Below, one piece after another: positions 30,947 through 39,658 of a DNA stretch of 64,000 nt. Position 1 is the first letter of the stretch, and each line of letters begins with the position of its first letter. The translations under genes were made by a program, and so were the position numbers. Below the pieces are notes generated by a model. The model ran no database searches, had not been told where the DNA came from, and saw only the letters and a list, made by a program, of their open reading frames with translations. Origin of the DNA: CADEEX01 sp964577955 (GTDB lineage Bacteria > Acidobacteriota > Vicinamibacteria > Vicinamibacterales > CAVVIG01); NCBI GenBank assembly GCA_964577955.1, contig CAZOAZ010000029.1, positions 1 through 64,000 of the forward strand. Reading direction: 5' to 3'.

Positions 30947-32302
30947 ATGAAACCGTCCCTCCCCGTCGCGATTCTTGGCGCTGGCCCGGTCGGCCTGGCG
31001 GCGGCCGCCCACGCGTTGTCCCGCGGCCTGACGCCGGTCGTGTTCGAGGCGGGCGCCACCGTCGGCGCGGGAATCCGCCGGTGGGGACACGTGCGCGTGT
31101 TCTCGCCGTGGAAATTCAACGTCGACCGGGCGGCGGCGGCTCTGCTCGAGAAGGCCGGGTGGTCGATGCCGGACGGCGACGCCTACCCGACCGGCGCGGA
31201 ACTGATCGAGCACTACCTGGAGCCGCTGGCGAATCTCCCCGCGCTCGCGCCCGCAATCCGGACGAACACCCGCGTCGTTCGCGTCACACGGGAAGACCAC
31301 GACCTGATGAAGGACGCCGGCCGTGACGAGGCGCCCTTCGTCGTGCGCGTCGTGGGACCCGCCGGTGAAGAAGACGTCCGCGCGCGTGCCGTCATCGACG
31401 CGACGGGCACGATCAACACACCCAACGCTCTGGGCGCGTCGGGTATCGACGCGCTCGGCGAGCAGGCCGCGGCGGATCGGATTTTCTACGGCATCCCTGA
31501 CGTGTTGAGGGCGCTGCGCCCGCGCTACGCGAACCGGCACGTTCTGGTGGTCGGCAGCGGACACTCGGCGCTGAACGTCTTGCTCGATCTGACCCGGTTG
31601 GCTGCCGAAGAAACCCGGACCCGAATCACCTGGGCGATTCGCCGAGCGACCCTGGGACAACTGTTGGGCGGATCGCGTCAGGATCAACTCGAAGAACGGG
31701 GCCGCCTGGGGGCGAACGTTCGCGCACTGCTCGCGGACGGGCGGATCACGCTGGTCACCGACTTCAGGGTCAATCGGATTGTGTCCGGACCACACGGCGT
31801 CGTCGTCATCAGCGGAGAACGTGCGATCGGTCCGGTCGATGAAATCGTGGCGGCCACCGGATTCCGTCCCGACTGGTCGATTCTTTCGGAGGTGCGTCTC
31901 GACGTGGACCCGGCCGTGCAAAGTACGCGGGCCCTCGCTCCGCTGATCGATCCGAACATCCACAGTTGCGGCACGGTCAGACCGCACGGCGCCGAGGAGC
32001 TTCAACAGCCGGAAAAGAATCTCTTCGTCATCGGCATGAAGAGCTACGGCCGCGCTCCCACGTTCCTGATGCTGACCGGCTACGAGCAGGCACGGTCGGT
32101 TGTCAGTGCGATCGCCGGCGATTGGGAGTCGGCGCGGCGGGTTGAACTCGTCCTTCCCGAAACGGGTGTGTGCTCCACCGACGTCGCGGATGGTGGCGGT
32201 TGCTGCGCGAGCGAACCCCACGGGCCGATCGCGGTCGGTGCTGCCGCGCGATCCGGAAAGCTGCTGGCCGTCCTGACCGAGTCCAAGAGCGGCTGCTGCT
32301 AG
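30947..32302 (+). CDS. FAD/NAD(P)-binding oxidoreductase, ars-associated
   Basis: The product has 451 residues. ILGAGPVGLAAAAHAL is an N-terminal FAD-binding Rossmann motif and LVVGSGHSALNVLLDL the second dinucleotide site, the layout of flavin monooxygenase/thioredoxin reductase-like enzymes. The C-terminal tail holds GGGCCASEP and ends in SKSGCC, paired cysteines suited to thiophilic metalloids. It resembles the ArsO-like flavoproteins found in ars islands; the chemistry is unproven. The ATG at 30947 follows GGAG at 6-nt spacing. Confidence 0.75.
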   Translation: MKPSLPVAILGAGPVGLAAAAHALSRGLTPVVFEAGATVGAGIRRWGHVRVFSPWKFNVDRAAAALLEKAGWSMPDGDAYPTGAELIEHYLEPLANLPALAPAIRTNTRVVRVTREDHDLMKDAGRDEAPFVVRVVGPAGEEDVRARAVIDATGTINTPNALGASGIDALGEQAAADRIFYGIPDVLRALRPRYANRHVLVVGSGHSALNVLLDLTRLAAEETRTRITWAIRRATLGQLLGGSRQDQLEERGRLGANVRALLADGRITLVTDFRVNRIVSGPHGVVVISGERAIGPVDEIVAATGFRPDWSILSEVRLDVDPAVQSTRALAPLIDPNIHSCGTVRPHGAEELQQPEKNLFVIGMKSYGRAPTFLMLTGYEQARSVVSAIAGDWESARRVELVLPETGVCSTDVADGGGCCASEPHGPIAVGAAARSGKLLAVLTESKSGCC

Positions 32303-32308
32303 CGCTCG

Positions 32309-33469
32309 ATGTCGACACGAGCGCTCACCGTCCTCGGCATCAGTCAGTGCATCAACTGGGGCATTCTGTACTACGCCTTTGCCGTGCTGCTTCTCCCGGT
32401 GAGCCGTGAACTCGGCATCGAGCCGTGGGTCGGCACCGGGGCCTTCTCGCTGGCGCTGTTCATCTCTGCCGCCGCGGCACCACGCATCGGCCGCTGGGCG
32501 GATCTGGGACACGGCGGACACGTCCTTCAGATTGGAGGCTTCGCGGGAGCGGCGCTGCTGACGATCTGGACGGTCGTACCGACCGTGACCACCCTCTACG
32601 CCGTGTGGGCGCTGCTCGGTTTGTGCATGTCCATGACGCTTTACGAGCCGGCATTCGCCATCGTCGCGCGGGCCCACGGCGACCGGGCGCAGCGGCTTCG
32701 CGCGCTGGCGACGATCACTGTGTTCGGAGGACTTGCGAGCACGGCGGCACTCCCCGCGACGGCCTGGCTGGTCGAACGGCTTGGCTGGAAATCCTCTGTG
32801 ATTGTCCTGGCGCTGACGCTCGCGCTGTCGACGTACGCGACCCGACGCCTGGTCCTCACCGAGCTGCAACCGATGGCTGCGGACACCACCGGCGCGACCG
32901 GAGCTGGCGAAGCGACGCAGCCCCGCCCGCATCTTGGTTTGATGACGCTGGTGTTTGCGCTGGCCAGCCTTGGCAGTGCCGCGCTGATGTCGAACCTGGT
33001 GCCAGCGCTTGGCGAACGCCGCGTCTCTCCGGCGCTGGCGGCATCGCTCGGAGGACTGCTCGGCCTCATGCAGGTGCCAGGCCGGGCGTTGCTGATGCGC
33101 GGCGCATTCGTCGCGTCGCCCACGCGTCTGGTACTTGGCTGTCTGCTCCTGCAGGGCGTGGGGCTACTCGCGATCGCCACCGTGTCGTCGGTGACGCTCC
33201 TCGCGACGAGCATCGCGGTCTTCGCGGTCGGCTCCGGGCTCGCGACGCTCGCGCGACCGCATCTCGTTCAGAGTCTGTACGGGCTCGAACAGGCGGGCGC
33301 CCTCAACGGCCGGCTGGCCCGCGCCCAGCAACTGGCGCGCGCTGCCGGTCCGGTGGTCGCGGCCACACTCGCCGCGCGCACGAGCTACGCCGTCGCGTTC
33401 ATGGCCATCTCGGCGCTGTTCGCCGGCGCGTCGGTGGCCTGGGCCGTGATGCTTCGAGCTTCACGATAA
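32309..33469 (+). CDS. MFS transporter, ars-associated
   Basis: The product has 386 residues with about 12 hydrophobic helices. It starts LTVLGISQCINWGILYYAFA and contains RIGRWADLGHGG in the motif-A loop. It lies 6 bp after the flavoprotein gene. By context it exports the product of that enzyme or arsenite-type compounds, in the manner of ArsK-like MFS pumps, but no metal-binding motif proves this. The 3' end is convergent with a Cys-rich peptide gene 4 bp away. Confidence 0.75.
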   Translation: MSTRALTVLGISQCINWGILYYAFAVLLLPVSRELGIEPWVGTGAFSLALFISAAAAPRIGRWADLGHGGHVLQIGGFAGAALLTIWTVVPTVTTLYAVWALLGLCMSMTLYEPAFAIVARAHGDRAQRLRALATITVFGGLASTAALPATAWLVERLGWKSSVIVLALTLALSTYATRRLVLTELQPMAADTTGATGAGEATQPRPHLGLMTLVFALASLGSAALMSNLVPALGERRVSPALAASLGGLLGLMQVPGRALLMRGAFVASPTRLVLGCLLLQGVGLLAIATVSSVTLLATSIAVFAVGSGLATLARPHLVQSLYGLEQAGALNGRLARAQQLARAAGPVVAATLAARTSYAVAFMAISALFAGASVAWAVMLRASR

Positions 33470-33473
33470 CGCG

Positions 33474-33662
33474 TCAGCAACACTGCTTCGCCTTCGGAGC
33501 GGTCTGACAGCCGCATCCTACTCCACCGCCGGCCTTGATCTCGTGATCCTTCGCACAGCAGGCACTCGCCGGCTTCGGCGCCGGACCGCCGCAACATCCG
33601 CCGGCGGCGGCTTCACGTCCCGGTTTCTCGGTCTCGGTTGAACCTGTTCTCGATGTCGCCAT
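33474..33662 (-). CDS. small cysteine-rich peptide
   Basis: The product has 62 residues. Nine cysteines occur as AAGGCCGGPAP, ASACCAK, GVGCGCQTA and the terminal KQCC, spaced like a metallothionein or metal chaperone and with no hydrophobic segment. It is the last gene of the arsR-gapdh-arsJ-molybdoenzyme run, 49 bp after the molybdoenzyme. It probably binds arsenite or another soft metal in the cytoplasm. The ATG at 33662 follows an AGGA site; no family was recognised. Confidence 0.7.
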   Translation of the reverse strand: MATSRTGSTETEKPGREAAAGGCCGGPAPKPASACCAKDHEIKAGGGVGCGCQTAPKAKQCC

Positions 33663-33711
33663 GATCCTCACTCCTGTTCGTGTAGACGGACAGGTTGAAC
33701 GGAGGACGCGA

Positions 33712-36243
33712 CTAAGCCTTCACGATGCGGCAGGCGAAGCATTTGTAAGCCTGCTGGCCCGACAGGTTGTCGAAGTAGCGATCGTCGACGAGCGTGTTCG
33801 CGGGCTCGTAGAGCGGCAGGCCGATTTCGGTCGCCATCACCTGATGCGGACCGAACAAATTGGGCACGAAGATCGTGTCCTCTCTGATACCGTCGAAGAG
33901 CAGCGCCGTCGCCGTGATGGCGCCGCGGGGGCTCTCGACGCGAATGGCATCCCCGTTCTTGACGCCGGCCTTGGCAGCCGTCGCCGGATGAATCTGCACG
34001 AGGCGAATCCCGTTCAACTGCTGGCCAGTCGGCGTCCAGTGCGTGATGGTGGCGAAATGGACGACACTCGGCCGGCCGATGATGCCCATGAGCGGAAACT
34101 CGGCGGGACGCGCAACCGTCGCACCGAGCGCCACCTTCGGCGTGAGCGACCCCGGGTTGATCGGATTGTCGACCAGCTCGGTCTGATAGGTGAGCGACGG
34201 CAGTCCACCAACGACTTCAGGGTGCGAGTAGAACGGCGGCAGCGCCCGATGCCCTGCCGGCTCCAGCTTTGCATCCAGCTCTTTCGTGTAGATCTCGATC
34301 TTTCCGCTCGGTGTCAGAAAGCGTTTGCCTTTGTGCCCGAGCGATTCAGCAGCCGCAAACCATGACGGATGATCGAGATAGAGCGTGCTGACCCCGGCAT
34401 GATCCGCGGTTGGACAGGGCCACCGCAGTGGTTCGGCGCGCTCGTTCATGCGCGCCGAGGTCATCCCGCCTACGCCCGGCGTCAGTTTGCAGAACACGTC
34501 GTCCCACAGTGTTCGATAGTCCTTCCATGCGGCTGAGAGATTGCCGGTCCAGTACGCGGTCGGGTTCTTCTTGTCGAGCGCCGCCATCTTCGCCGCGAGG
34601 TCGATCCAAATGTGGATGTCCGGACGCGACTCTCCGAGCGGCGCCACGGCGCGGTTGCACCAGCGGATCGCGCGGTCGTCCCGGCGCATGTAGATGGTGT
34701 CCATCTCGAGCACGCTCGGCACCGGCAGGATGTAGTCCGCGTAGTGCGCCGGTTCCTCCATGAACAAACCCGCGTAGACGAAGAACTCGAGCTGTTCGTA
34801 GGCCTTCTTCACCCGGCTGCTGTTGGCGCTGTCGACCAGCGGATTCCCTGCCATGAAGACGGCACGCAGCCGGTACGGCTTCGCCTCGAGAATCGATGTG
34901 GCAAACCAGTCGGGTCCAACCGGAAGCGCCGCCTTCTTCGCCGGCGTCGTCCCCTGGATCGGCGGCAGGTTCAAACCGCCGGGCCAGGTGTTGTGCATGA
35001 AGTTGCAACCACCGCCCGGCTTGCCGATGTTGCCGGTGATGGCGGACAAGAAGGCCAGCGCCCGGTAGGTGTGAAAACTGTTCAACTGATGCGAGATGCC
35101 CGCGTTGCAGAAGATCGACGCCGGCTTCGCGGCCGCGAACTCTTCGGCGATCGACCGGATCGTCGCCGCCGGAATCGTGGTCATGCGCTCGGCCCAGTCG
35201 GGCGAGAACCCTTCGGACGCGATGTGGGCCTTCAACTCCTCGAAGCCGAGCACCCACTGCGACACGAACGCCCTGTCGTACAGCTCGCGCTGGATGATAT
35301 GCGCGAGCATGCCGTAGATCAGGGCCATGTCGGTGTGCGGTCGAATCGCCAGATGACGATCGGCAAAGGCGCCGGTCGGCGTCTGTCGCGGATCGACGAC
35401 GACGAGCTTCGCGCCGGTCCGTTCACGCGCGCGGAGGAGGTATTCGAACGTGACGGGATGGGTCTCGGCCTGGTTCGTGCCGAGGAAGAAGAAGTATTTC
35501 GAACTACCCAGGTCTTCCTGGCCCGTCGATCCGTCGACACCGTAACCGTTCGTGAAATTGCCTAGCCCGAAGGTCCAGGCGAGCGCATTGCCGCCCGCGT
35601 CGTTGCACACCGGACCGACGTCGGTGGCGTTCGGCGAGCCGTAGAGATCGAAGAAGCGGCCGATAATCGATCCCGTCCCACGCGGCAGCCGGCCGGATGT
35701 CTTGTTCGCAATCCCTTCGGGGCCGGTGGTATCGCGGATCTGAATCAGCTTCTTGGCGATCGCATCGAGCGCTTCGTCCCACGAGACGGGAACAAAGCGG
35801 GAGTTCGGATCGCCCTTCTTTCCCGACACCCGTCGCAATGGCGTCGTCAACCGTTTCGGGTTGTAGACCAGCTCCGCCATCATCGGTCCCTTGACGCACA
35901 ACTGTCCCGCCTGCACCGGATCGTCCGCTTCACCGCGGATGTCGATGATCCGCCCGCTCTTCTTGTGAACCTTGATGCGGCAAAGCGAGTTGCAGAATTG
36001 ACAGCCGGAATTGACGACCTCGTCGGCCTCGAGCGCCCCCGAATGCTTCGTCAGATCGTGTGCGATCGAGGCGGTGCGAGGAGCTGCCGGCGCGGCGACA
36101 TCGCTGACTTGCGGAGGGGCGGCCGGCGAGCAACCGGCGGCCACGCCGGCGCCAACGAGAGTAGCGGACTTGAGAAACTGACGGCGTGAAGCAGAATCCG
36201 GCTGAAGCCGGATCCCACGATCGTGTTCAGATGTTTTGGGCAT
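33712..36243 (-). CDS. Tat-exported molybdopterin oxidoreductase in the ars operon
   Basis: The product has 843 residues. SRRQFLKS is a Tat motif and VAAGC a possible lipobox. C81-x2-C84-x3-C88-x27-C116 binds a [4Fe-4S] cluster with the spacing reported for ArrA/PsrA-type catalytic subunits. C213 in GSPNATDVGPVC is the likely molybdenum ligand. The rest follows the DMSO-reductase fold, with the cofactor-cap domain at the C-terminus. No iron-sulfur or membrane-anchor partner is adjacent. By context it may oxidise or reduce arsenic in the periplasm. The tail CFACRIVKA has a CxxC. A family A repeat encodes part of the Tat n-region. The longer frame upstream is a shadow of arsJ. Confidence 0.85.
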   Translation of the reverse strand: MPKTSEHDRGIRLQPDSASRRQFLKSATLVGAGVAAGCSPAAPPQVSDVAAPAAPRTASIAHDLTKHSGALEADEVVNSGCQFCNSLCRIKVHKKSGRIIDIRGEADDPVQAGQLCVKGPMMAELVYNPKRLTTPLRRVSGKKGDPNSRFVPVSWDEALDAIAKKLIQIRDTTGPEGIANKTSGRLPRGTGSIIGRFFDLYGSPNATDVGPVCNDAGGNALAWTFGLGNFTNGYGVDGSTGQEDLGSSKYFFFLGTNQAETHPVTFEYLLRARERTGAKLVVVDPRQTPTGAFADRHLAIRPHTDMALIYGMLAHIIQRELYDRAFVSQWVLGFEELKAHIASEGFSPDWAERMTTIPAATIRSIAEEFAAAKPASIFCNAGISHQLNSFHTYRALAFLSAITGNIGKPGGGCNFMHNTWPGGLNLPPIQGTTPAKKAALPVGPDWFATSILEAKPYRLRAVFMAGNPLVDSANSSRVKKAYEQLEFFVYAGLFMEEPAHYADYILPVPSVLEMDTIYMRRDDRAIRWCNRAVAPLGESRPDIHIWIDLAAKMAALDKKNPTAYWTGNLSAAWKDYRTLWDDVFCKLTPGVGGMTSARMNERAEPLRWPCPTADHAGVSTLYLDHPSWFAAAESLGHKGKRFLTPSGKIEIYTKELDAKLEPAGHRALPPFYSHPEVVGGLPSLTYQTELVDNPINPGSLTPKVALGATVARPAEFPLMGIIGRPSVVHFATITHWTPTGQQLNGIRLVQIHPATAAKAGVKNGDAIRVESPRGAITATALLFDGIREDTIFVPNLFGPHQVMATEIGLPLYEPANTLVDDRYFDNLSGQQAYKCFACRIVKA
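36196..36218. repeat. repeat A copy 5 (coding)
   Basis: ATCCGGCTGAAGCCGGAT followed by CCCAC lies in codons 9-16 of the molybdoenzyme. It is read as RGIRLQPDSA, immediately before the Tat arginines. Confidence 0.85.
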
Positions 36244-36253
36244 GACTTGTGTC

Positions 36254-37510
36254 CTATTCGTCCGATTTCGCGTTGGACCACGAGACGTTTCCGGTCGGCA
36301 CGGGCGGCAACAGCAGCCCACCGGCGCCGGCAAGACCTGCGAGCACGACGGCTCCCCACAACGAACCGGCCACGCCTGCCGTCTGGTACAGCAAGCCGGA
36401 TAGCAGCGTACCAAGCAGACGGCCGCACGCATTGGCCATGTAGTAGAAGCCGACACTGAGCGACACGCGATCCGATTCCGAGTAGGCGAGCACCAGGTAT
36501 GAATGCACCGACGAGTTGAGCGCGAACACGACGCCAAAGATCACCAGCCCGCCGACCATGGTCAGTGCGGCAGGCGTCTGCAAGCGAAGACCGATCGGTA
36601 TCGCCATCGTCACCGCTGCCAGGCCGAAGCCGAGCGTCGCCGCAAGTCCTGGACCCGGAGCGTGACCGCCGGTGACGTTCGCAAGAATCGCCGGCGACAC
36701 ACCCTGGACGACACCGTAGGCAATCACCCAGACCGCCATGAACCCGCCGACATAGGCGAACGACCACCCGAGGACGCTCGAAAGGAAAATCGGGACGCTG
36801 ACCACGAACCAGACATCACGGGCGGCAAAGAGCGCGAGGCGCGCCAGAGAGAGACGGTTGATGCCCGAGGAATTCGACAGGATGCCGGCGAAGGCCGCCT
36901 TCTTCTTCGCCTGACCGATGGCGGCCGGCAGCGCCGTCACGACACCGAGCAGCACAACGAAGACGGCGGCGGCCATGGCCAACAACGCGCCGCGGAACCC
37001 GAACGACGACAGCAGCACGCCGCCCACGAAGAAGCCCGCGCCTTTCAACGCGTTCTTCGAGCCGGTCAGGACCGCGACCCACTTGAAGAGGCCCGAGTCG
37101 TCGCCCTTCGGTACGAGCACCTTCACCGCGCTCTTCGCGCTCATCTTGGTCAAGTCCTTCGCGATCCCCGATAGCGCCTGACAGGTCATCACGTAGGCGA
37201 CGGACACGCTGACCGCCCAGGCGGGATTCAGCATGGCCAGTGCGGCCAGCGCAATCGTCTGGAGAAACAGACCGAGCACCAGCGTGAACCGGAGCCCGGT
37301 CCGCGATGCCACCCACCCGCCGACCAGGTTGGTGACGATGCCGAAGAACTCGTAGAGGAGAAAGAGAAACGCGAGCTGCACCGGCGAGTAACCGAGCTGA
37401 TTGAAGTGCAGGAGCACGAGCATCCGCAGGGCCCCGTCGGTGAGCGTGAACGCCCAGTAGGCGGCCGTGACGATGGCGTAGTTGCGGATGCTGATGCCGC
37501 TCGGCGTCAC
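36254..37510 (-). CDS. arsJ: organoarsenical efflux MFS transporter ArsJ
   Basis: The product has 418 residues with 12 predicted helices. It opens NYAIVTAAYWAFTLTDGALR with LHFNQLGYSP following, and contains CQALSGIAKDLTKMSAKSAV, sequence characteristic of ArsJ. ArsJ exports 1-arseno-3-phosphoglycerate, which then falls apart into arsenate and 3-phosphoglycerate outside. The GTG start overlaps the upstream GAPDH stop (GTGA), the partner enzyme that makes its substrate. The molybdoenzyme follows 10 bp downstream. Confidence 0.93.
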   Translation of the reverse strand: MTPSGISIRNYAIVTAAYWAFTLTDGALRMLVLLHFNQLGYSPVQLAFLFLLYEFFGIVTNLVGGWVASRTGLRFTLVLGLFLQTIALAALAMLNPAWAVSVSVAYVMTCQALSGIAKDLTKMSAKSAVKVLVPKGDDSGLFKWVAVLTGSKNALKGAGFFVGGVLLSSFGFRGALLAMAAAVFVVLLGVVTALPAAIGQAKKKAAFAGILSNSSGINRLSLARLALFAARDVWFVVSVPIFLSSVLGWSFAYVGGFMAVWVIAYGVVQGVSPAILANVTGGHAPGPGLAATLGFGLAAVTMAIPIGLRLQTPAALTMVGGLVIFGVVFALNSSVHSYLVLAYSESDRVSLSVGFYYMANACGRLLGTLLSGLLYQTAGVAGSLWGAVVLAGLAGAGGLLLPPVPTGNVSWSNAKSDE

Positions 37511-38514
37511 AGCGAGGCGCCGATCTTTTCCGCGAGCTCGATCATCCGGTGCACGTAGCCGATTTCGTTGTCGTACCAGGCGAGAACTTTCACGCAGGTC
37601 CCGTCCACGACCATCGTCGACAGCGCGTCCACGACGCCTGACCGCGGATCGTCCTTGAAGTCCACCGAGACGAGCGGCCGCGTTTCGTAGCCGAGAATGC
37701 CGCGCAACGGACCGGCGGCCGCCGCTTCGAAGGCCGCGTTGACGTCTTCAACGGTCGTCGACCGGGCGACTTCGAAGACGCAGTCGGTAAGCGACGCGTT
37801 CAGCAGCGGCACGCGAACGGCGATGCCGGTCAGCTTGCCGAGGAGTTCCGGATAGATCAGCCCGATCGCCGTCGCCGAACCGGTTGATGTCGGAATCAGC
37901 GAGACGCCGCTTGCCCGCGCCCGTCGCAGGTCCTTGTGCGGCGCGTCGACAACGACCTGGGTGTTGGTCAGGTCGTGCAGCGTGGTGATCACACCATGAC
38001 GAATGCCGAACGTCTCGTGGACGACCTTCACGACCGGCGCCAGGCAGTTGGTCGTGCATGACGCCGCGGTCACCAGGTGATGAACCCCTGGCTCGTAGAG
38101 GTGATCGTTCACGCCGACGACGACATTGAGCGCACCGGACTTGACCGGCGCGGCGACGATGACCTTCTTCACGCCAGCGGCGAAATACGGTTCGAGCGCT
38201 TCGGGGGTCCTGAACTTGCCGCTGCACTCGAGGACGATGTCGACGCCGTGCGCCGCCCAGGGCACGGTTCCCGGCTTGGGTTCAGCGGAAAAGCTGACGC
38301 GCGCATTGTCGACCGCGATGGCGTGAGTCTCGGCGCGGACATCGTGCGGCCAGCGACCGTGCACGGAGTCGAAGACGAGTAGATGCGCGGCGGCTTCAGG
38401 CCCACCGACGATCTCGTTGATGTGCGCGAACTCGAGATCCGGCCGGCCCCAGCCGGCGCGGAGTGCGAGACGCCCCATCCGGCCGAAGCCGTTGATGCCG
38501 ACGCGAGTGGACAT
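37507..38514 (-). CDS. gapdh: ArsJ-associated glyceraldehyde-3-phosphate dehydrogenase
   Basis: The product has 335 residues. The NAD-binding motif is VGINGFGRMGRLALRA; the active-site cysteine is C153 in ASCTTNCLAP; the C-terminus has WYDNEIGYVHRMIEL. In ars operons this enzyme uses arsenate in place of phosphate to form 1-arseno-3-phosphoglycerate for export by ArsJ. Coupling to arsJ through a GTGA overlap supports that role over central glycolysis. Confidence 0.92.
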   Translation of the reverse strand: MSTRVGINGFGRMGRLALRAGWGRPDLEFAHINEIVGGPEAAAHLLVFDSVHGRWPHDVRAETHAIAVDNARVSFSAEPKPGTVPWAAHGVDIVLECSGKFRTPEALEPYFAAGVKKVIVAAPVKSGALNVVVGVNDHLYEPGVHHLVTAASCTTNCLAPVVKVVHETFGIRHGVITTLHDLTNTQVVVDAPHKDLRRARASGVSLIPTSTGSATAIGLIYPELLGKLTGIAVRVPLLNASLTDCVFEVARSTTVEDVNAAFEAAAAGPLRGILGYETRPLVSVDFKDDPRSGVVDALSTMVVDGTCVKVLAWYDNEIGYVHRMIELAEKIGASL

Positions 38515-38544
38515 GGTGAAGGTCGCTACTGGTCCCTGGTGTGG

Positions 38545-38564
38545 GCTCCGGCTTCAGCCGGAGC
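38545..38564. repeat. repeat A copy 6
   Basis: GCTCCGGCTTCAGCCGGAGC is a palindrome in the 51-bp gap between the arsR stop and the GAPDH start, so it is transcribed within the operon. Confidence 0.85.
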
Positions 38565-38565
38565 G

Positions 38566-39066
38566 TCAGTTCACCTTACGGTTAGCCGTGCGCCGCGTCG
38601 CCAGGAGCGACTCGCGGCTCATGACGGGCGACAGGCTGCCCGCCGACTGCCGGGCCGACACCGATCCTGGCTGACCGATCGGCTCGCAGCACGACCCGGT
38701 GCCCACCTCGCCAGGCGCTGGGAGACAGCATCCGGTGCGCTTGCTCAAGCGGTCGCCGTCGCGTTGCACCAGGTCGACGTGGGTCAGCGCATGGCGCACG
38801 GCATCGCTGATCGCGGCCATCACCGGATCGGCAAACGTGCCCAGACGGTAGTGAATCCAGAGTCCCTCGCGTCTGGTCTGCACGAGACCCGTGCGCCGCA
38901 GATAGGCCAGGTGGCGCGAGGCCTTCGACTGCGGAATCTTCAGGCTCTCATGGATGTCGCAGACGCAGACCTCGCCCGAGAGCAGGAGGCCGAGAATTCT
39001 CAGCCTCGTGGCGTCGGCGAGCGCCTTGAACAGCGCCTCCATGTCGGTCAGTTGCCTGGCGGCCAT
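38566..39066 (-). CDS. arsR: ArsR-family arsenic repressor
   Basis: The product has 166 residues. The winged helix includes LADATRLRILGLLLSGEVCV and PQSKASRHLAYLRRTGLVQ. C34 and C36 in EVCVCDIH match the classical arsenite site of ArsR at the start of the recognition helix. The tail adds GCC and SCC pairs. It represses its own operon and probably the divergent arsC; arsenite releases it. It is first in the minus-strand run arsR-gapdh-arsJ. Confidence 0.92.
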   Translation of the reverse strand: MAARQLTDMEALFKALADATRLRILGLLLSGEVCVCDIHESLKIPQSKASRHLAYLRRTGLVQTRREGLWIHYRLGTFADPVMAAISDAVRHALTHVDLVQRDGDRLSKRTGCCLPAPGEVGTGSCCEPIGQPGSVSARQSAGSLSPVMSRESLLATRRTANRKVN

Positions 39067-39073
39067 ATGTGCG

Positions 39074-39103
39074 TTGACAAATATAGCACGCGCTTACTAT
39101 ATT
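39074..39103 (+). promoter_or_regulatory. divergent ars promoter with ArsR-type palindrome
   Basis: On plus, TTGACA (39074-39079) is a perfect -35 with a 17-bp gap to CTATAT (39097-39102). On minus, TATATT (39085-39080) can serve as the arsR -10. Both are covered by AATATAGcacgcgcttaCTATATT (39080-39103), a 7-10-7 inverted repeat suited to ArsR binding. One operator could therefore silence arsR and arsC together. Confidence 0.65.
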
Positions 39104-39127
39104 CGCCTTCACACATACAACGGTCGG

Positions 39128-39147
39128 GGTCCGCTTTAGCCGGACCA
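39128..39147. repeat. repeat A copy 7
   Basis: GGTCCGCTTTAGCCGGACC is a slightly imperfect palindrome between the ars promoter and the arsC start, so it forms part of the arsC leader. Confidence 0.75.
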
Positions 39148-39164
39148 GGCACCGAAGGCACGAC

Positions 39165-39620
39165 ATGGCACCCGAACCCCTGCGAGTCCTGTTTCTCTGC
39201 ACCGGCAATTCGGCGCGGTCGCAGATGGCGGAAGCCATCTTGCGATCGCTCTCCCGCGGTCGGGTCAACGTGATCAGCGCCGGCAGCACGCCGCGCGACG
39301 AGATCCATCCGATGGCGCGCCGCGCGGTGCGGACGCTGCTTGGCCTCGAGATGACCGGCCAGCATCCCAAGCCGCTCGAGCCGTTCCTCGAGTCGACACA
39401 CGACTACGTCATCACCCTGTGCGATCGCGCCCAGGAAGTCTGTCCGACGCTGCCGAGCGATCCCGAACGCATGCACTGGCGAATCGAGGATCCGGCCGTC
39501 GTCGCAGGGACCGAGATGGAACGCCAGCGAGCGTTCGATCACACCGCGCATCACCTGTTGACGCGGATTCGCCTGTGGCTGTCGTTACCGTCAGTCTCGC
39601 AACGATTGACCGCTTCCTAG
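39165..39620 (+). CDS. arsC: arsenate reductase, LMW-phosphatase type
   Basis: The product has 151 residues. LFLCTGNSARSQMAEA holds the C-x5-R loop (C12, R18) of the low-molecular-weight phosphatase/thioredoxin-coupled ArsC group. The segment EDPAVVAGTEMERQ contains the conserved Asp-Pro. It reduces arsenate to arsenite in the cytoplasm. Together with GAPDH-ArsJ the cell would have two ways of dealing with arsenate. The next gene begins 38 bp downstream. Confidence 0.88.
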   Translation: MAPEPLRVLFLCTGNSARSQMAEAILRSLSRGRVNVISAGSTPRDEIHPMARRAVRTLLGLEMTGQHPKPLEPFLESTHDYVITLCDRAQEVCPTLPSDPERMHWRIEDPAVVAGTEMERQRAFDHTAHHLLTRIRLWLSLPSVSQRLTAS

Positions 39621-39658
39621 TTGACAGCGCCGAGCAACCTCGCCATCCTACGTTCAGA

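Noticed and set aside
30785..32932. Long minus-strand open frame of 715 codons
   Set aside because: It is antisense to the flavoprotein and MFS genes; its composition is that of a shadow frame.
33712..36243. Naming the molybdoenzyme arrA or arxA
   Set aside because: Cluster spacing and context fit, but the same spacing occurs in polysulfide and thiosulfate reductases and no ArrB-like partner is present.
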